64,000 nucleotides of DNA from Kribbella flavida DSM 17836 (lineage in GTDB: Bacteria > Actinomycetota > Actinomycetes > Propionibacteriales > Kribbellaceae), in NCBI RefSeq assembly GCF_000024345.1, contig NC_013729.1, positions 5,580,001 to 5,644,000 of the forward strand, in the 5' to 3' direction. Positions within the stretch are counted from its first letter, which is position 1; each line of letters opens with the position of its first letter. Positions 1 through 9,600 of the stretch are shown here, piece by piece. The position numbers were made by a program, and so were the translations under genes. Below the pieces are notes generated by a model. It ran no database searches and had not been told where the DNA came from. It saw nothing but the letters and a program-made list of their open reading frames with translations.

Positions 1-1155
1 ACCGTCGTCCAGCGCGGCTCGACCGCGAGCACTGCCCGGGTGGTCGGTGTGATGGTCGAGTACCTGCTGCTCGCCGAGGACCGCGACGCCGTCCTCGCGC
101 GCCTGATCGATCCCCGCATCCGCCTGGTCACCCTGACGATCACCGGCGACGGGTACGCCGCCGGTGGAACCAGCGGCCGCCCGTCCGTCTTCACCGTCAT
201 CGCGGCCGCCCTGGACCTGCGGCGGCAGCGGGGCATCACCCCCTTCACCGTGCTGTCCTGCGACAACCTGCCGGACAACGGTGCGGCCGCCCGGAGCGCG
301 GTGGTCGCCGCCGCCGAGCAACGCAGTACCGAGCTGGCCGCGTGGATCGACCGGTCGGTGGCCTTTCCCGACAGCATGGTGGACCGGATCACGCCCGTCA
401 CCAGCCCGGGCGACCGGCGGTGGATCGAGCAGGAGTTCCAGGTCAACGACGGCTGGCCGGTGATCACCGAGCCGTTCAGCCAGTGGGTGATCGAGGACCG
501 CTTCGGCAACGAGCGGCCGCCGCTGGACCGGGTCGGCGTCCGGTACGTCGACGACGTGGCGCCGTACAAGCTGATCAAGACCAGGATGCTGAACGGCGCA
601 CACTGCGCACTCGGCTACCTCGGGACCCTGGCGGGCCACCGCCGGACCGACGAGGCGATGGCCGACCCGGTCATCGGGCGGTACGTGGCGAAGCTGCTCG
701 CCGACGAGATCGCGCCGCTGCTGCCGCAGGACGTCCCGGGCATGGAGCTCGGCGAGTACCGACGTACGCTGATCGAGCGGTTCGGCAATCCGGCCGTGGG
801 CGACGGGCTGGCGCGGCTGTGCCGGCGCGGCTCGACCAAGATGCCCGCCTACCTGTTGCCGTCGCTGCACGCGGCCCAAGCCGCCGGCCGGCCGCGTGAC
901 CTGCTGCTGCTCGCCGTCGCCGCCTGGTTGCGCTACCTGCACGGCGTCGGCCTGCGCAACGAGACCATCGAGGTCGAGGACGCCCGGCTGGCCGAGCTGC
1001 GAGCACTCGCCGCGCAGGGGCCTGCCGCCGTGCTCACCCTGACCGACGTCTTCGCCGACCTGGCCCACCACGACGACGACGTCCGCACGATCGAAACGAT
1101 GATCAGCAGCCTCGACCACCGAGGCCTGACCCCGACGATGAGGACCTACCTTTGA
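1..1155 (+). CDS. Mannitol dehydrogenase-family polyol dehydrogenase, 5'-truncated
   Basis: The reading frame is open to the first base of the window, so the gene begins upstream and the GTG at 40 is internal. The visible part opens with an RGSTAS-like segment and a VEYLLLAEDRDAVLARL stretch typical of the end of the Rossmann half of long-chain mannitol/fructuronate/arabinitol dehydrogenases. The catalytic K-x4-N-x2-H type motif is present as KLIKTRMLNGAH (nt 568-603). The rest is the all-helical C-terminal domain. The family interconverts ketoses or their phosphates and polyols with NAD(P)H; the substrate cannot be read from sequence. The stop overlaps the next start by 3 bp (TTGA). Its neighbours, a teichoic-acid polymerase homologue and a nucleotidyltransferase, suggest that the polyol feeds a wall polymer; that is inference. 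Confidence 0.85.
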   Translation, partial: TVVQRGSTASTARVVGVMVEYLLLAEDRDAVLARLIDPRIRLVTLTITGDGYAAGGTSGRPSVFTVIAAALDLRRQRGITPFTVLSCDNLPDNGAAARSAVVAAAEQRSTELAAWIDRSVAFPDSMVDRITPVTSPGDRRWIEQEFQVNDGWPVITEPFSQWVIEDRFGNERPPLDRVGVRYVDDVAPYKLIKTRMLNGAHCALGYLGTLAGHRRTDEAMADPVIGRYVAKLLADEIAPLLPQDVPGMELGEYRRTLIERFGNPAVGDGLARLCRRGSTKMPAYLLPSLHAAQAAGRPRDLLLLAVAAWLRYLHGVGLRNETIEVEDARLAELRALAAQGPAAVLTLTDVFADLAHHDDDVRTIETMISSLDHRGLTPTMRTYL

Positions 1156-1961
1156 CCGCACCGATTCCCCGTCCGCACCCCCGCGGCGAAACCCTCCCGA
1201 CGTCCGTCACCGACGCCGTCCAGGTCCTGCTGTGCGACGCCGACGGCAACCTGTTCCCGTCCGAGGAGCCGGCTTTCGCCGCGTCCGCGCAGGTGACGAA
1301 CCGGTTCCTGACCGGACTCGGCGTGACCGGCGCCCTCAGCGCCGAGCAGCTGCGCCGCGCGACGACCGGGATGACGTTCCGGCGGACCGCGCTCGCGCTC
1401 GCGGCCGAGCACGGAGTCCACGAGGTTCCGGACCTCGAGGCCTGGGTGGACGAGGAGAAGCGTGTCGTCACCGCTCACCTCCAGCGAACGCTCACTCCCG
1501 ACCGGTCCGTCATCGACCCGCTGACCGAGCTCGGGCGGCACCTGGTGCTCGCCGCGGTCAGCTCCAGTGCGCTGACCCGGCTGCACACCTGCCTGGCCGC
1601 CACCGGCCTGAACGAGCTGATCCGGACCGAGCTGGTGTTCTCCGCGGAGGACTCGCTGGCCACCCCGACGAGCAAGCCGGATCCGGCGATCTACCGGTAC
1701 GCCTGTGAGCGGCTCGGCATCGAGCCCGCCGCCGGCCTCGCGGTCGAGGACTCGGTCCCGGGCGTTCGATCGGCCGTCGCGGCCGGCTGCCCCACGATCG
1801 GCAACGTCGTCTTCGTGCCCGCCGCCGAACGCGCGCAGCGAATCGCCGCTCTGCACGACGCCGGGGTGCTGACTGTGGTGTCCTCGTGGAACGAGCTCGC
1901 CGACCTGCTGCTTCCCGCGCTCGGACATCGTGCTGCGACCGCGGAGGTGCCTGTTCGATGA
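1152..1961 (+). CDS. HAD-superfamily phosphatase/phosphomutase
   Basis: 269 residues. HAD motif I is CDADGNLF, with the nucleophile Asp29 and acid/base Asp31. Motif II is the Ser in LAAVSSSALTRL near residue 138, and motif III/IV are the Lys of TSKPDPAIYRY and the acidic pair in AVEDSVPGVRSA near residue 197. This is the layout of the beta-phosphoglucomutase/sugar-phosphatase branch, with an alpha-helical cap. A TTG start is chosen because it overlaps the previous stop and follows a GAGGA box about 7 nt upstream; no better start is visible. The gene also overlaps the next one (ATGA), so it is translationally coupled inside the polyol cluster. It probably acts on a polyol or sugar phosphate, but the substrate is unknown. 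Confidence 0.85.
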   Translation: MTAPIPRPHPRGETLPTSVTDAVQVLLCDADGNLFPSEEPAFAASAQVTNRFLTGLGVTGALSAEQLRRATTGMTFRRTALALAAEHGVHEVPDLEAWVDEEKRVVTAHLQRTLTPDRSVIDPLTELGRHLVLAAVSSSALTRLHTCLAATGLNELIRTELVFSAEDSLATPTSKPDPAIYRYACERLGIEPAAGLAVEDSVPGVRSAVAAGCPTIGNVVFVPAAERAQRIAALHDAGVLTVVSSWNELADLLLPALGHRAATAEVPVR

Positions 1962-3079
1962 AGATCGTCTACAACGCCTTCGGCGGCCGGTACTGCGACA
2001 ACCCGCGCGCGCTCTACGAGGAGCTCGTCGCCCGGGCCCCGGACCACGAGCACCTCTGGACCGCCGCACCGGCGTACCGGCAGGGCTTTCCGGCTGGGGT
2101 CCGGACCGTCCCGTACGGCAGCGACGCGTGCATCGAGGCGCTGGAGTCCGCCGACTACGTGGTGTCGAACGACCACCTCCCGCTCGATTGGAAGAAGCGG
2201 TCCGGCACCGTGTTCCTGCAGACCTGGCACGGCACTCCGCTGAAGCGCATCCACCACGACGTGCGCTGGGCCCCGGAAGGCAGGCTGGAGCGCCTCGACG
2301 AGGACGTCGCCACCTGGAACCACCTGCTGTCGCCGAACCGGGCGAGCACCGAGCGGCTACGCACCGCCTTCGGCTTCTCCGGCGAGCTGCACGAGACGGG
2401 GTACCCGCGCAACGACCTGCTCAGCTCACCGAGGCAGGCCACCGTGCGTGCCGAGGTCCGGGACCAGCTCGGCATTGCCGAGGGCACCACGGCGGTGCTC
2501 TACACGCCGACGTGGCGCGACGACCAGGTCTTCGCCGCGGACCAGCCGGACTTCACCCTGCAGCTCGACCTGGACGACTTCGCGCGCCGGCTCGGACGCG
2601 ACCACGTGCTGCTGCTCAGGGTGCACAGCATGGTCGCCGACCGGCTCGCCGTACCGGCCGGGGCGCCGGTCGTGGACGTCTCGAACTTCCCCGACGTCCG
2701 TGACCTGTACGCCGCCGCGGACGTGCTGATCACCGACTACTCCTCGACGATGTTCGACTTCGCCGTCACCGGCCGGCCGATCGTGTACTTCACCTACGAC
2801 CTGGAGAACTACCGCGATCAGCTGCGCGGGTTCTACTTCGATCTCGCGGAGGTCGCGCCCGGCCCGTTGCTGCGTACCAGCGCCGACGTCGTCGACGCCC
2901 TGCTCGACCTCGACCAGGTGACCGCGTCGCACCGGGACGCGTACGCGGCGTTCCGGCAGGCGTTCTGCCACCTGGAGGACGGTCACGCCACCGACCGCGT
3001 GATCGACCGCATCTTCCCGGACCTGACCGGGGCCACCCATCCGAAACCGCCACAAGGAGGCCAGTATGACCAGCGCTGA
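1958..3079 (+). CDS. CDP-glycerol/polyol-phosphate glycerophosphotransferase family protein (TagB/TagF-like)
   Basis: 373 residues from the ATG at 1958, which overlaps the HAD stop as ATGA and has GGAGG 8 nt upstream. Family hallmarks run in order: QTWHGTPLKRIHHD near residue 90, GYPRNDLL, LYTPTWRDDQ, LLRVHSM, then DVLITDYSSTMFDFA and RPIVYFTYDLENYRD toward the C-terminus. These are signatures of teichoic-acid primases/polymerases that transfer polyol phosphate from a CDP-polyol to a lipid-linked acceptor at the inner face of the membrane. It lacks the N-terminal glycosyltransferase domain found in some actinomycete relatives. The neighbouring polyol dehydrogenase and nucleotidyltransferase suggest that the donor is made by the same operon. 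Confidence 0.9.
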   Translation: MKIVYNAFGGRYCDNPRALYEELVARAPDHEHLWTAAPAYRQGFPAGVRTVPYGSDACIEALESADYVVSNDHLPLDWKKRSGTVFLQTWHGTPLKRIHHDVRWAPEGRLERLDEDVATWNHLLSPNRASTERLRTAFGFSGELHETGYPRNDLLSSPRQATVRAEVRDQLGIAEGTTAVLYTPTWRDDQVFAADQPDFTLQLDLDDFARRLGRDHVLLLRVHSMVADRLAVPAGAPVVDVSNFPDVRDLYAAADVLITDYSSTMFDFAVTGRPIVYFTYDLENYRDQLRGFYFDLAEVAPGPLLRTSADVVDALLDLDQVTASHRDAYAAFRQAFCHLEDGHATDRVIDRIFPDLTGATHPKPPQGGQYDQR

Positions 3080-3836
3080 CACCGAGCAGCCGAGCACCGG
3101 GACCAGGGTCCAGGCGGTCATTCTGGCCGCCGGCCTGGGGAGCCGTCTCGGTCGCGACCTGCCCAAGCCGCTCACCGTGCTGCGCGACGGGCGCACGATC
3201 CTGCGTCACCAGCTGGACGCGCTGCAGAGCGCGTTCGGCGAGGACCACTCGGTCACGCTGGTGGTCGGCTACAACGCCGGTCACCTGATGCTCGCCGCAC
3301 CGCAGGCAGGCTTCGTGCAGAACCCGTACTACGCCACCACCAACACCAGCAAGAGCCTGTGGCGCGCGCTGCGGGTGTCCGGGCCGGGCGGCGTGCTGTG
3401 GATGAACGGCGACGTCGTCTTCGACCCCGCCGTGCTCGACCACATCGCGGAGGCGATCCACGCCGACCAGAGCTTCGTCTGCGTGGACACCGCGTCCGTC
3501 GCGGACGAGGAGGTCAAGTACACCGTCGACGCGCACGGCTTCATCGACCAGCTCTCCAAGACCGTGACCGGCGGGCTGGGCGAGGCGATCGGCATCAACT
3601 ACGTCTCGGCCTGGGACAAGCCGACACTGATCGAGCACCTCGCCCGGTGCGACGACAACGACTACTTCGAGCGGGGCATCGAGACCGCGATCGCCGAGCG
3701 GGGACTGAAGATCCGCCCGCTCGACATCTCGGCCTACGCCGCGGTCGAGGTGGACTTCGAGGAGGACCTCGCCCGGGCGAACCTGCGCTGCGTACCGGTG
3801 CCGCCGTCGGACGCGGTCCCGGAGATGTCCGCCTAG
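3066..3836 (+). CDS. NTP transferase family protein (sugar/polyol-phosphate nucleotidyltransferase)
   Basis: 256 residues. The N-terminal motif VILAAGLGSRLGRDLPKPL (about residues 18-36) is the nucleotide-binding signature of nucleotidyltransferases, and MNGDVVFDP near residue 116 carries the metal-binding Asp. It resembles LicC/IspD-type short enzymes rather than the longer RmlA/GalU family. The ATG at 3066 lies inside the end of the previous gene and has a strong AGGAGG at 3055-3060. As last gene of the overlapping operon it plausibly activates a polyol phosphate to the NDP form used by the preceding transferase. Which nucleotide it uses is not readable. Confidence 0.82.
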   Translation: MTSADTEQPSTGTRVQAVILAAGLGSRLGRDLPKPLTVLRDGRTILRHQLDALQSAFGEDHSVTLVVGYNAGHLMLAAPQAGFVQNPYYATTNTSKSLWRALRVSGPGGVLWMNGDVVFDPAVLDHIAEAIHADQSFVCVDTASVADEEVKYTVDAHGFIDQLSKTVTGGLGEAIGINYVSAWDKPTLIEHLARCDDNDYFERGIETAIAERGLKIRPLDISAYAAVEVDFEEDLARANLRCVPVPPSDAVPEMSA

Positions 3837-3841
3837 GCGCC

Positions 3842-5422
3842 TCAGAGGGCGTCGATCTCGGCCAGCTCGTCGCCCTCGATCGCCAGCCAGCGGGTGATGC
3901 CGATCTCGCGCAGGAACGGCACGTCGTGGCTGGCGATCAGCAGCGCCCCGCGGTACGACGCCAGCGCGTCGCGCAACTGGTCGACGCTGGCCAGGTCGAG
4001 GTTGTTCGTCGGCTCGTCCAGCATCAGCAGCTGCGGGGGCGGTTCGGCGAGCAGCAGGGCGGCCAGCGTGGCCCGGAAGCGCTCGCCGCCGGACAGCGTG
4101 CGGACGGGCTGGTCGGCGGCCCGGCCACGGAACAGGAACCGGGCCAGCCGCGCCCTGCGCTCGTTGTTGTCCGCCCCGGGCGCGAGCAGAGCCAAGTTCT
4201 CCACGATGGACAGCTCGTCGCGGAGCAGGTCCAGCCGCTGCGGCAACAGCCGGTACGGGACCAGAGGAAGCGCTTCGCCGGTGACCGCGTGCAGCAGGGT
4301 GGACTTGCCCGCGCCGTTCGGGCCGACCAGTGCGATCCGCTCCGGACCGCGGATCTCCACGGTGGCGCGCAGCCCGGTCGGCAGGGCGTGGTCCTCCAGG
4401 CGCAGCACGATCCGGCCGGCGGGCACGTTCGTGTCCGGCAGGTCCACCCGGATGTGGTCGTCGTCGTGCACCTTCTCCTCGGCCTCGGCAAGGGCTTCCT
4501 GAGCCGCGTCCAGCCGTCCGCTGTGCAGGTCGAGGTGCTTGCCGGCCGACACCTGCGCCGACCGTTTCAGCGCGCCGGCGGCCATCTTCGAGACGCTGCC
4601 GGACTCGAACGCGCGCTGCCCGGCAGCCCGGCGGCGGTCCATCTTCATCCGTGCCTCGATCAGGTCGCGCTTCTGCTTGCGCACGTCGGACTCGGCCGTG
4701 CGCAGCATCCGCTCGGCCGCCTCCTGCTCGACCGCGACCGCCTGCTCGTACGCCGTCAGGTTGCCGCCGTACCAGGTCAGGTCACCCTTGCGCAGGTCGC
4801 CGATCTGGTCGACCCGGTCGAGCAGTTCACGGTCGTGGCTGACGATCAGCAGCGCCCCGCGGAACGCGTCCACCGCGTCGTACAGGTGCCGCCTGGCCCG
4901 CAGGTCGAGGTTGTTGGTGGGTTCGTCGAGCAGCAGGACGTCGGGGCGGCGCAGCAGTTCGGCGGCCAGCCCGAGCAGGATCGTCTCGCCGCCGGACAGT
5001 TCGCCGACGTGACGGTCCAGGCCGATCGCGCCGAGGCCGAGCCGGCCGAGCAGCGCCTCGGCACGTTCCTCGACGTCCCAGTCGTCACCGACCCGGGCGA
5101 AGTTGCGCTCGGAGGCGTCGCCCTGCTCGATCGCGGTGATGGCCTGCCGGACGCCGTCGATGCCGAGGGCGGCGTCGACACGCAGCGCCGTGTCCAGGGT
5201 CAGGTCCTGCGGGAGGTAGCCGAGCTCGCCGGTGACCCGGATCGAGCCGCGTTGCGGGGTCAGCCGGCCGGCGACGAGCCGGAGCAGCGTCGACTTGCCG
5301 GCGCCGTTGCGCCCGACCAGCCCGGACCGGACCGGCCCGAGCGCGAAGGAAAGGCCGTCGAACAGCACGTCGCCGTCCGGCCAGGCGAAAAAGAGGTCAC
5401 TGCAGGTCAGGGATACGTTCAT
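3842..5422 (-). CDS. ABC-F family ATP-binding protein
   Basis: 526 residues with two ATP-binding cassettes on one chain and no membrane segment. Walker A motifs are GRNGAGKSTLL near residue 40 and GPNGAGKSTLL near residue 355. Both halves have LSGGE signatures and LDEPTNNLDL Walker B motifs. A charged linker rich in Arg, Lys and Glu lies between (about residues 220-290). The family acts on ribosomes as translation factors or antibiotic-resistance proteins; which applies here cannot be told from sequence. The ATG has GGAG about 7 nt upstream. The stop lies only a few bases from the end of the convergent upstream gene. The 169-bp gap behind the start holds a perfect 10-bp palindrome CGAGATCTCG at 5433-5442. 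Confidence 0.9.
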   Translation of the reverse strand: MNVSLTCSDLFFAWPDGDVLFDGLSFALGPVRSGLVGRNGAGKSTLLRLVAGRLTPQRGSIRVTGELGYLPQDLTLDTALRVDAALGIDGVRQAITAIEQGDASERNFARVGDDWDVEERAEALLGRLGLGAIGLDRHVGELSGGETILLGLAAELLRRPDVLLLDEPTNNLDLRARRHLYDAVDAFRGALLIVSHDRELLDRVDQIGDLRKGDLTWYGGNLTAYEQAVAVEQEAAERMLRTAESDVRKQKRDLIEARMKMDRRRAAGQRAFESGSVSKMAAGALKRSAQVSAGKHLDLHSGRLDAAQEALAEAEEKVHDDDHIRVDLPDTNVPAGRIVLRLEDHALPTGLRATVEIRGPERIALVGPNGAGKSTLLHAVTGEALPLVPYRLLPQRLDLLRDELSIVENLALLAPGADNNERRARLARFLFRGRAADQPVRTLSGGERFRATLAALLLAEPPPQLLMLDEPTNNLDLASVDQLRDALASYRGALLIASHDVPFLREIGITRWLAIEGDELAEIDAL

Positions 5423-5591
5423 GGGTGTGCTCCGAGATCTCGAACGAGACCGCGCACCGACCGGTGGCGATCAACCGCTGCTGGTGAGAGACCTCAGTTC
5501 GACAACCCGCACCCCTGACGTAGGCGATGTGACGTCACTCAGGGTCCCACGGCCCGCCGGCCGGCTCAACGGAATTCTCCGGAGCACCGCC

Positions 5592-6263
5592 CTAGCGCGC
5601 CTTGCGGAGCCAGGACTCGACGCCGGCGATGTGCGCGGTCATCCACGCGCGGGCGGCCTCGGCGTCGCGCTGCTCGAGCGCGTCGAGAATCGCGGTGTGC
5701 TCGGTCAGCGTTCGGTCGACCGCGCCGGCCTGGGTGACGCCGCGCCAGATCCGGGCCCGCTGGGTGGCACCGGAGATGCCGTCGAGCAACGAGCAGACCA
5801 CCGCGTTGCCGGTCGCCTCGGCGATGCCGCGGTGGAACCGCAGGTCGTTGGCGACCAGTTCGTCGACGCCGGCCTGCGGGGTCAGCTCACCGGTGAGCGA
5901 GCGCAGCCCGGCCAGCTGCTCGGCCGAGATCCGTACGGCGGCGATCGCGGCGACACCGGGCTCGAGCAGCCGGCGGACCTCGAAGAACTGCAGGATCGAG
6001 TCGTCGCGGTGCAGGTCGACCATGAAGCTGAGCGCGTCGAGCAGGTGCGCGGAGTCCAGGCTGGTCACGTAGGTGCCGTCGCCGTGCCGGACGTCGAGCA
6101 CGTTGACCAGCGTCAGCGCCTTGACCGCCTCCCGCAAGGAGTTCCGCGACAGGCCAAGCCGGGCGGCGAGGTCGGCTTCCCTCGGCAACCGGTCGCCGGG
6201 GCCGAGCTCGCCGGAGGTGATCATCTCCTTGATCTTGACGATCGCCTCGTCCGTCAGCGCCAT
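5592..6263 (-). CDS. FadR-type GntR transcriptional regulator
   Basis: 223 residues from the ATG at 6263 (start MALTDEAIVKIKEMI). The N-terminal winged helix carries the GntR signature GDRLPREADLAARLGLSRNS and REAVKALTLVNVLDVRHGDG. The C-terminal all-helical FCD ligand-binding domain has FFEVRRLLEP, NDLRFHRGIAEATGN and EHTAILDALEQRD, whose Asp/His residues bind metal in FCD proteins. The effector is probably a small carboxylate or sugar acid. The gene lies between the ABC-F gene and kgd and reads away from kgd. A central-carbon ligand would fit, but no target site was identified. In-frame sequence upstream of this ATG is not protein-like. Confidence 0.88.
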   Translation of the reverse strand: MALTDEAIVKIKEMITSGELGPGDRLPREADLAARLGLSRNSLREAVKALTLVNVLDVRHGDGTYVTSLDSAHLLDALSFMVDLHRDDSILQFFEVRRLLEPGVAAIAAVRISAEQLAGLRSLTGELTPQAGVDELVANDLRFHRGIAEATGNAVVCSLLDGISGATQRARIWRGVTQAGAVDRTLTEHTAILDALEQRDAEAARAWMTAHIAGVESWLRKAR

Positions 6264-6678
6264 CCGCTCAGTATGCCGTGACCGAGCCAATTCAGAGGAA
6301 CTGGACTGATGCTTCACGTGACCTTCGCCACATCGCGCGCCGGAGGCAGCCCTTGCGGTCAGCGATGATCCTGGTGCATACAGTGGGCACCTGAGCGTGA
6401 ACAAGCCTGTGGCGAGCCTTCGGCAGGGTGCCGGATCCCCACCTCTGCAACGTGTCCGGGAGCCGGTTCCGGTCGTGCCGCGGCCGATCCGGGACCCGCT
6501 CGGCGGCATACCGCTGAAACACCGGAAACGCAGGTGTTCCAGCGCCCGGTCGGCCCACGCCCCGCGGCGGGACCACTCGACACACTGGTCCGGTGGTCCC
6601 GGGCTGTAGATGTGATGCAGGTGCTATTAGCCTTGCCTTCGGGAGCTGCCCCCCGACAACTCCGCCACACCCAGCACA
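6264..6678. other. 415-bp divergent intergenic region between the FadR-type regulator and kgd
   Basis: No credible coding sequence on either strand. It must hold the promoters of the FadR-type regulator (minus) and kgd (plus). I could not pick a convincing -35/-10 pair or regulator operator. Short imperfect hairpins (for example around 6590-6605, GGTCC/GGTGGTCCC) are present but not diagnostic. Confidence 0.5.
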
Positions 6679-9600
6679 GTGGTATCAGACCCGCAATCGG
6701 AAGAGGCGAACTGCCAAGTGGCCACCGAGCCATCAGACACCAATCCCCTTGCAGCCTTCGGAAGCAACGAATGGCTGGTCGACGAGATGTACGAGAAGTA
6801 CCAGCAGGATCCGAAGTCGGTGGATCCGGCCTGGCAGACCTACTTCGAGAGCGACGGATTCAAGGGATCCGGACCGGGTGACGCGAAGCCGGTGACGACC
6901 GGCCCGGCCGACGCTCCCCGACCCGATGCGGTGTCGGACAACAAGACCCCGGAGGCCGCCGTCCGCGGGACGACCGCGACCGCCCCGGCCGCGAGCAAGC
7001 CGGCCGCGCAGGCCGCCGCCCGCACCCCGGAGCAGGCCGCTCCGCCGACCACGGCGTCCACGGCCCAGCCGGCTCAGAGCCGGCCGGCCCAGACCCAGCC
7101 CCCGGCGTCCGCCCAGCAGACCGCGCCCGCCGCGAGCGGCGCGCCGACCGGAGGAACGGTGAACCAACCGCCCAGCGCGCAGCCCAAGCCCGCCCCGGCG
7201 ACCAGCACGGACGCGGAGCGCAAGGTCCTGCGGGGCGCTCCGGCCCGGACCGCGCAGAACATGGAGACCAGCCTCCAGGTCCCCACCGCGACCAGCGTCC
7301 GCCAGGTGCCGGTCAAGCTGCTGATCGACAACCGCATCGTCATCAACAACCACCTCAAGCGCGCCCGCGGCGGCAAGATCTCCTTCACTCACCTGATCGG
7401 CTGGGCGCTGGTGAAGGCACTGAAGACGCTGCCGGAGATGAACGCGTCGTACGACGAGACCGAGGGCAAGCCGACCCTGGTCCAGCCGGCCCACATCAAC
7501 CTGGGCCTGGCCATCGACATGGCCAAGCCGGACGGCACCCGGCAGCTGCTGGTGCCGTCGATCAAGGCCGCCGAGACGATGACGTTCGCCGAGTTCTGGA
7601 TGGCCTACGAGGACATCGTGCGCCGGGCCCGGGACAACAAGCTGGCGCTGCCCGACTTCCAGGGCACCACGATCAGCCTGACCAACCCCGGCACGATCGG
7701 CACCCAGCACTCGGTGCCGCGGCTGATGAGCGGCCAGGGCTGCATCATCGGCGTCGGCGCGATGGAGTACCCGCCGGAGTACCAGGGCGCGGCCGAGGAG
7801 ACGATGGCCAAGCTCGCGGTCAGCAAGGTGATGACGCTGACCTCGACGTACGACCACCGGATCATCCAGGGCGCCCAGTCGGGTGAGTTCCTGCGCAAGA
7901 TCCACCAGCTGCTGCTCGGCGAGGAGGGTTTCTACGACGAGATCTTCCAGAGCCTGCGGATCCCGTACGAGCCGATCCGCTGGGCCGCCGACCTCCCGCA
8001 CAGCCACGAGGAGGACATCAGCAAGCAGGCCCGCATCCTCGAGCTGATCCACGCCTACCGGGTGCGCGGCCACATCATGGCCGACACCGACCCGCTGGAG
8101 TACAAGCAGCGCAGCCACCCCGACCTCGACGTGGCCACCCACGGGCTGACCCTGTGGGACCTGGACCGCGAGTTCGCCACCGGCTCGTTCGGGGCCGCGA
8201 CCGACCGCCGGTTCATGAAGCTGCGGGAGATCCTCGGCATCCTGCGCGACTCGTACTGCCGGACCACCGGCGTCGAGTACATGCACATCCAGGACCCCGA
8301 GCAGCGCAAGTGGCTGCAGGAGCGGATCGAGCGGCCGCACACCAAGCCGCCGCGCGAGGAGCAGCTGCGGATCCTGGCCAAGCTGAACGAGGCCGAGGCG
8401 TTCGAGACCTTCCTGCAGACCAAGTACGTCGGCCAGAAGCGGTTCTCGCTGGAAGGCGGCGAGACCACCATCCCGCTGCTCGACGAGCTGTGCGAGGAGG
8501 CCGCCGGCGCCGGGCTGGACGAGGTCGTCATCGGGATGGCGCACCGCGGCCGGCTGAACGTGCTGGCCAACATCGTCGGCAAGTCGTACGGGCAGATCTT
8601 CCGCGAGTTCGACGGCAACATCGACCCGCGCACGGTCCAGGGCTCCGGTGACGTCAAGTACCACCTGGGCGCCGAGGGCGAGTTCGTCTCCGAGTTCGGC
8701 GACAAGATCAAGGTGTCGGTGGCGGCGAACCCGTCGCACCTGGAGACCGTCGACCCCGTGCTCGAGGGCATCGTCCGGGCCAAGCAGGACATTCTCGACC
8801 GCGGCGCCGCGTTCCCGGTGCTGCCGGTCCTGGTGCACGGCGACGCGGCCTTCGCCGGCCAGGGCGTCGTGGCCGAGACGCTGAACCTGTCCCAGCTGCG
8901 CGGCTACCGCACCGGCGGCACGATCCACGTGATCGTGAACAACCAGGTCGGCTTCACCACCTCGCCGGCCTCGTCGCGCTCGTCGATGTACTGCACCGAC
9001 GTCGCGCGCATGGTGCAGGCGCCGATCTTCCACGTGAACGGCGACGACCCCGAGGCCTGCATCCGGGTCGCCTCGCTGGCCTTCGAGTACCGCCAGGCGT
9101 TCAACAAGGACGTCGTCATCGACCTGGTCTGCTACCGCCGCCGGGGCCACAACGAGGGCGACGACCCGAGCTTCACCCAGCCGCTGATGTACGACCTGAT
9201 CGAGCAGAAGCGGTCGGTGCGCAAGCTCTACACCGAGGCGCTGATCGGCCGTGGCGACATCACCGTCGAGGAGGCCGAGCAGGCGATGCGCGACTTCCAG
9301 CAGCGGCTGGAGCGGGTGTTCACCGAGGTGCGGGAGGCGAAGAGCCAGCCCGACACCCCGGCGCCGTACGTGACCGTGCCGGTCTACCCCGACAAGCCGG
9401 AGGGCCCGGACGCGACCGCGACCACGCCCGAGGTGCTGAAGAAGATCGCCGACGCGTACACCACGCTGCCGGAGGGCTTCACCGCGCACCCGAAGGTGCT
9501 GCCGCAGCTGCAGCGCCGGGCCGCCGCGATCACCCAGGGGCCGGTCGACTGGGCCAGCGCCGAGATCACCGCGTTCGGCTCGCTGCTGCTGGCCGGGCGC

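Noticed and set aside
40-42. GTG at 40 as start of the polyol dehydrogenase
   Set aside because: The frame is open to base 1 and the upstream codons read like family sequence (RGSTAS), so the gene starts outside.
6263-6509. N-terminal extension of the FadR-type regulator
   Set aside because: The extra 82 codons are Arg/Pro/Gly/Cys-rich and unlike GntR proteins; MALTDEA is a normal family start.
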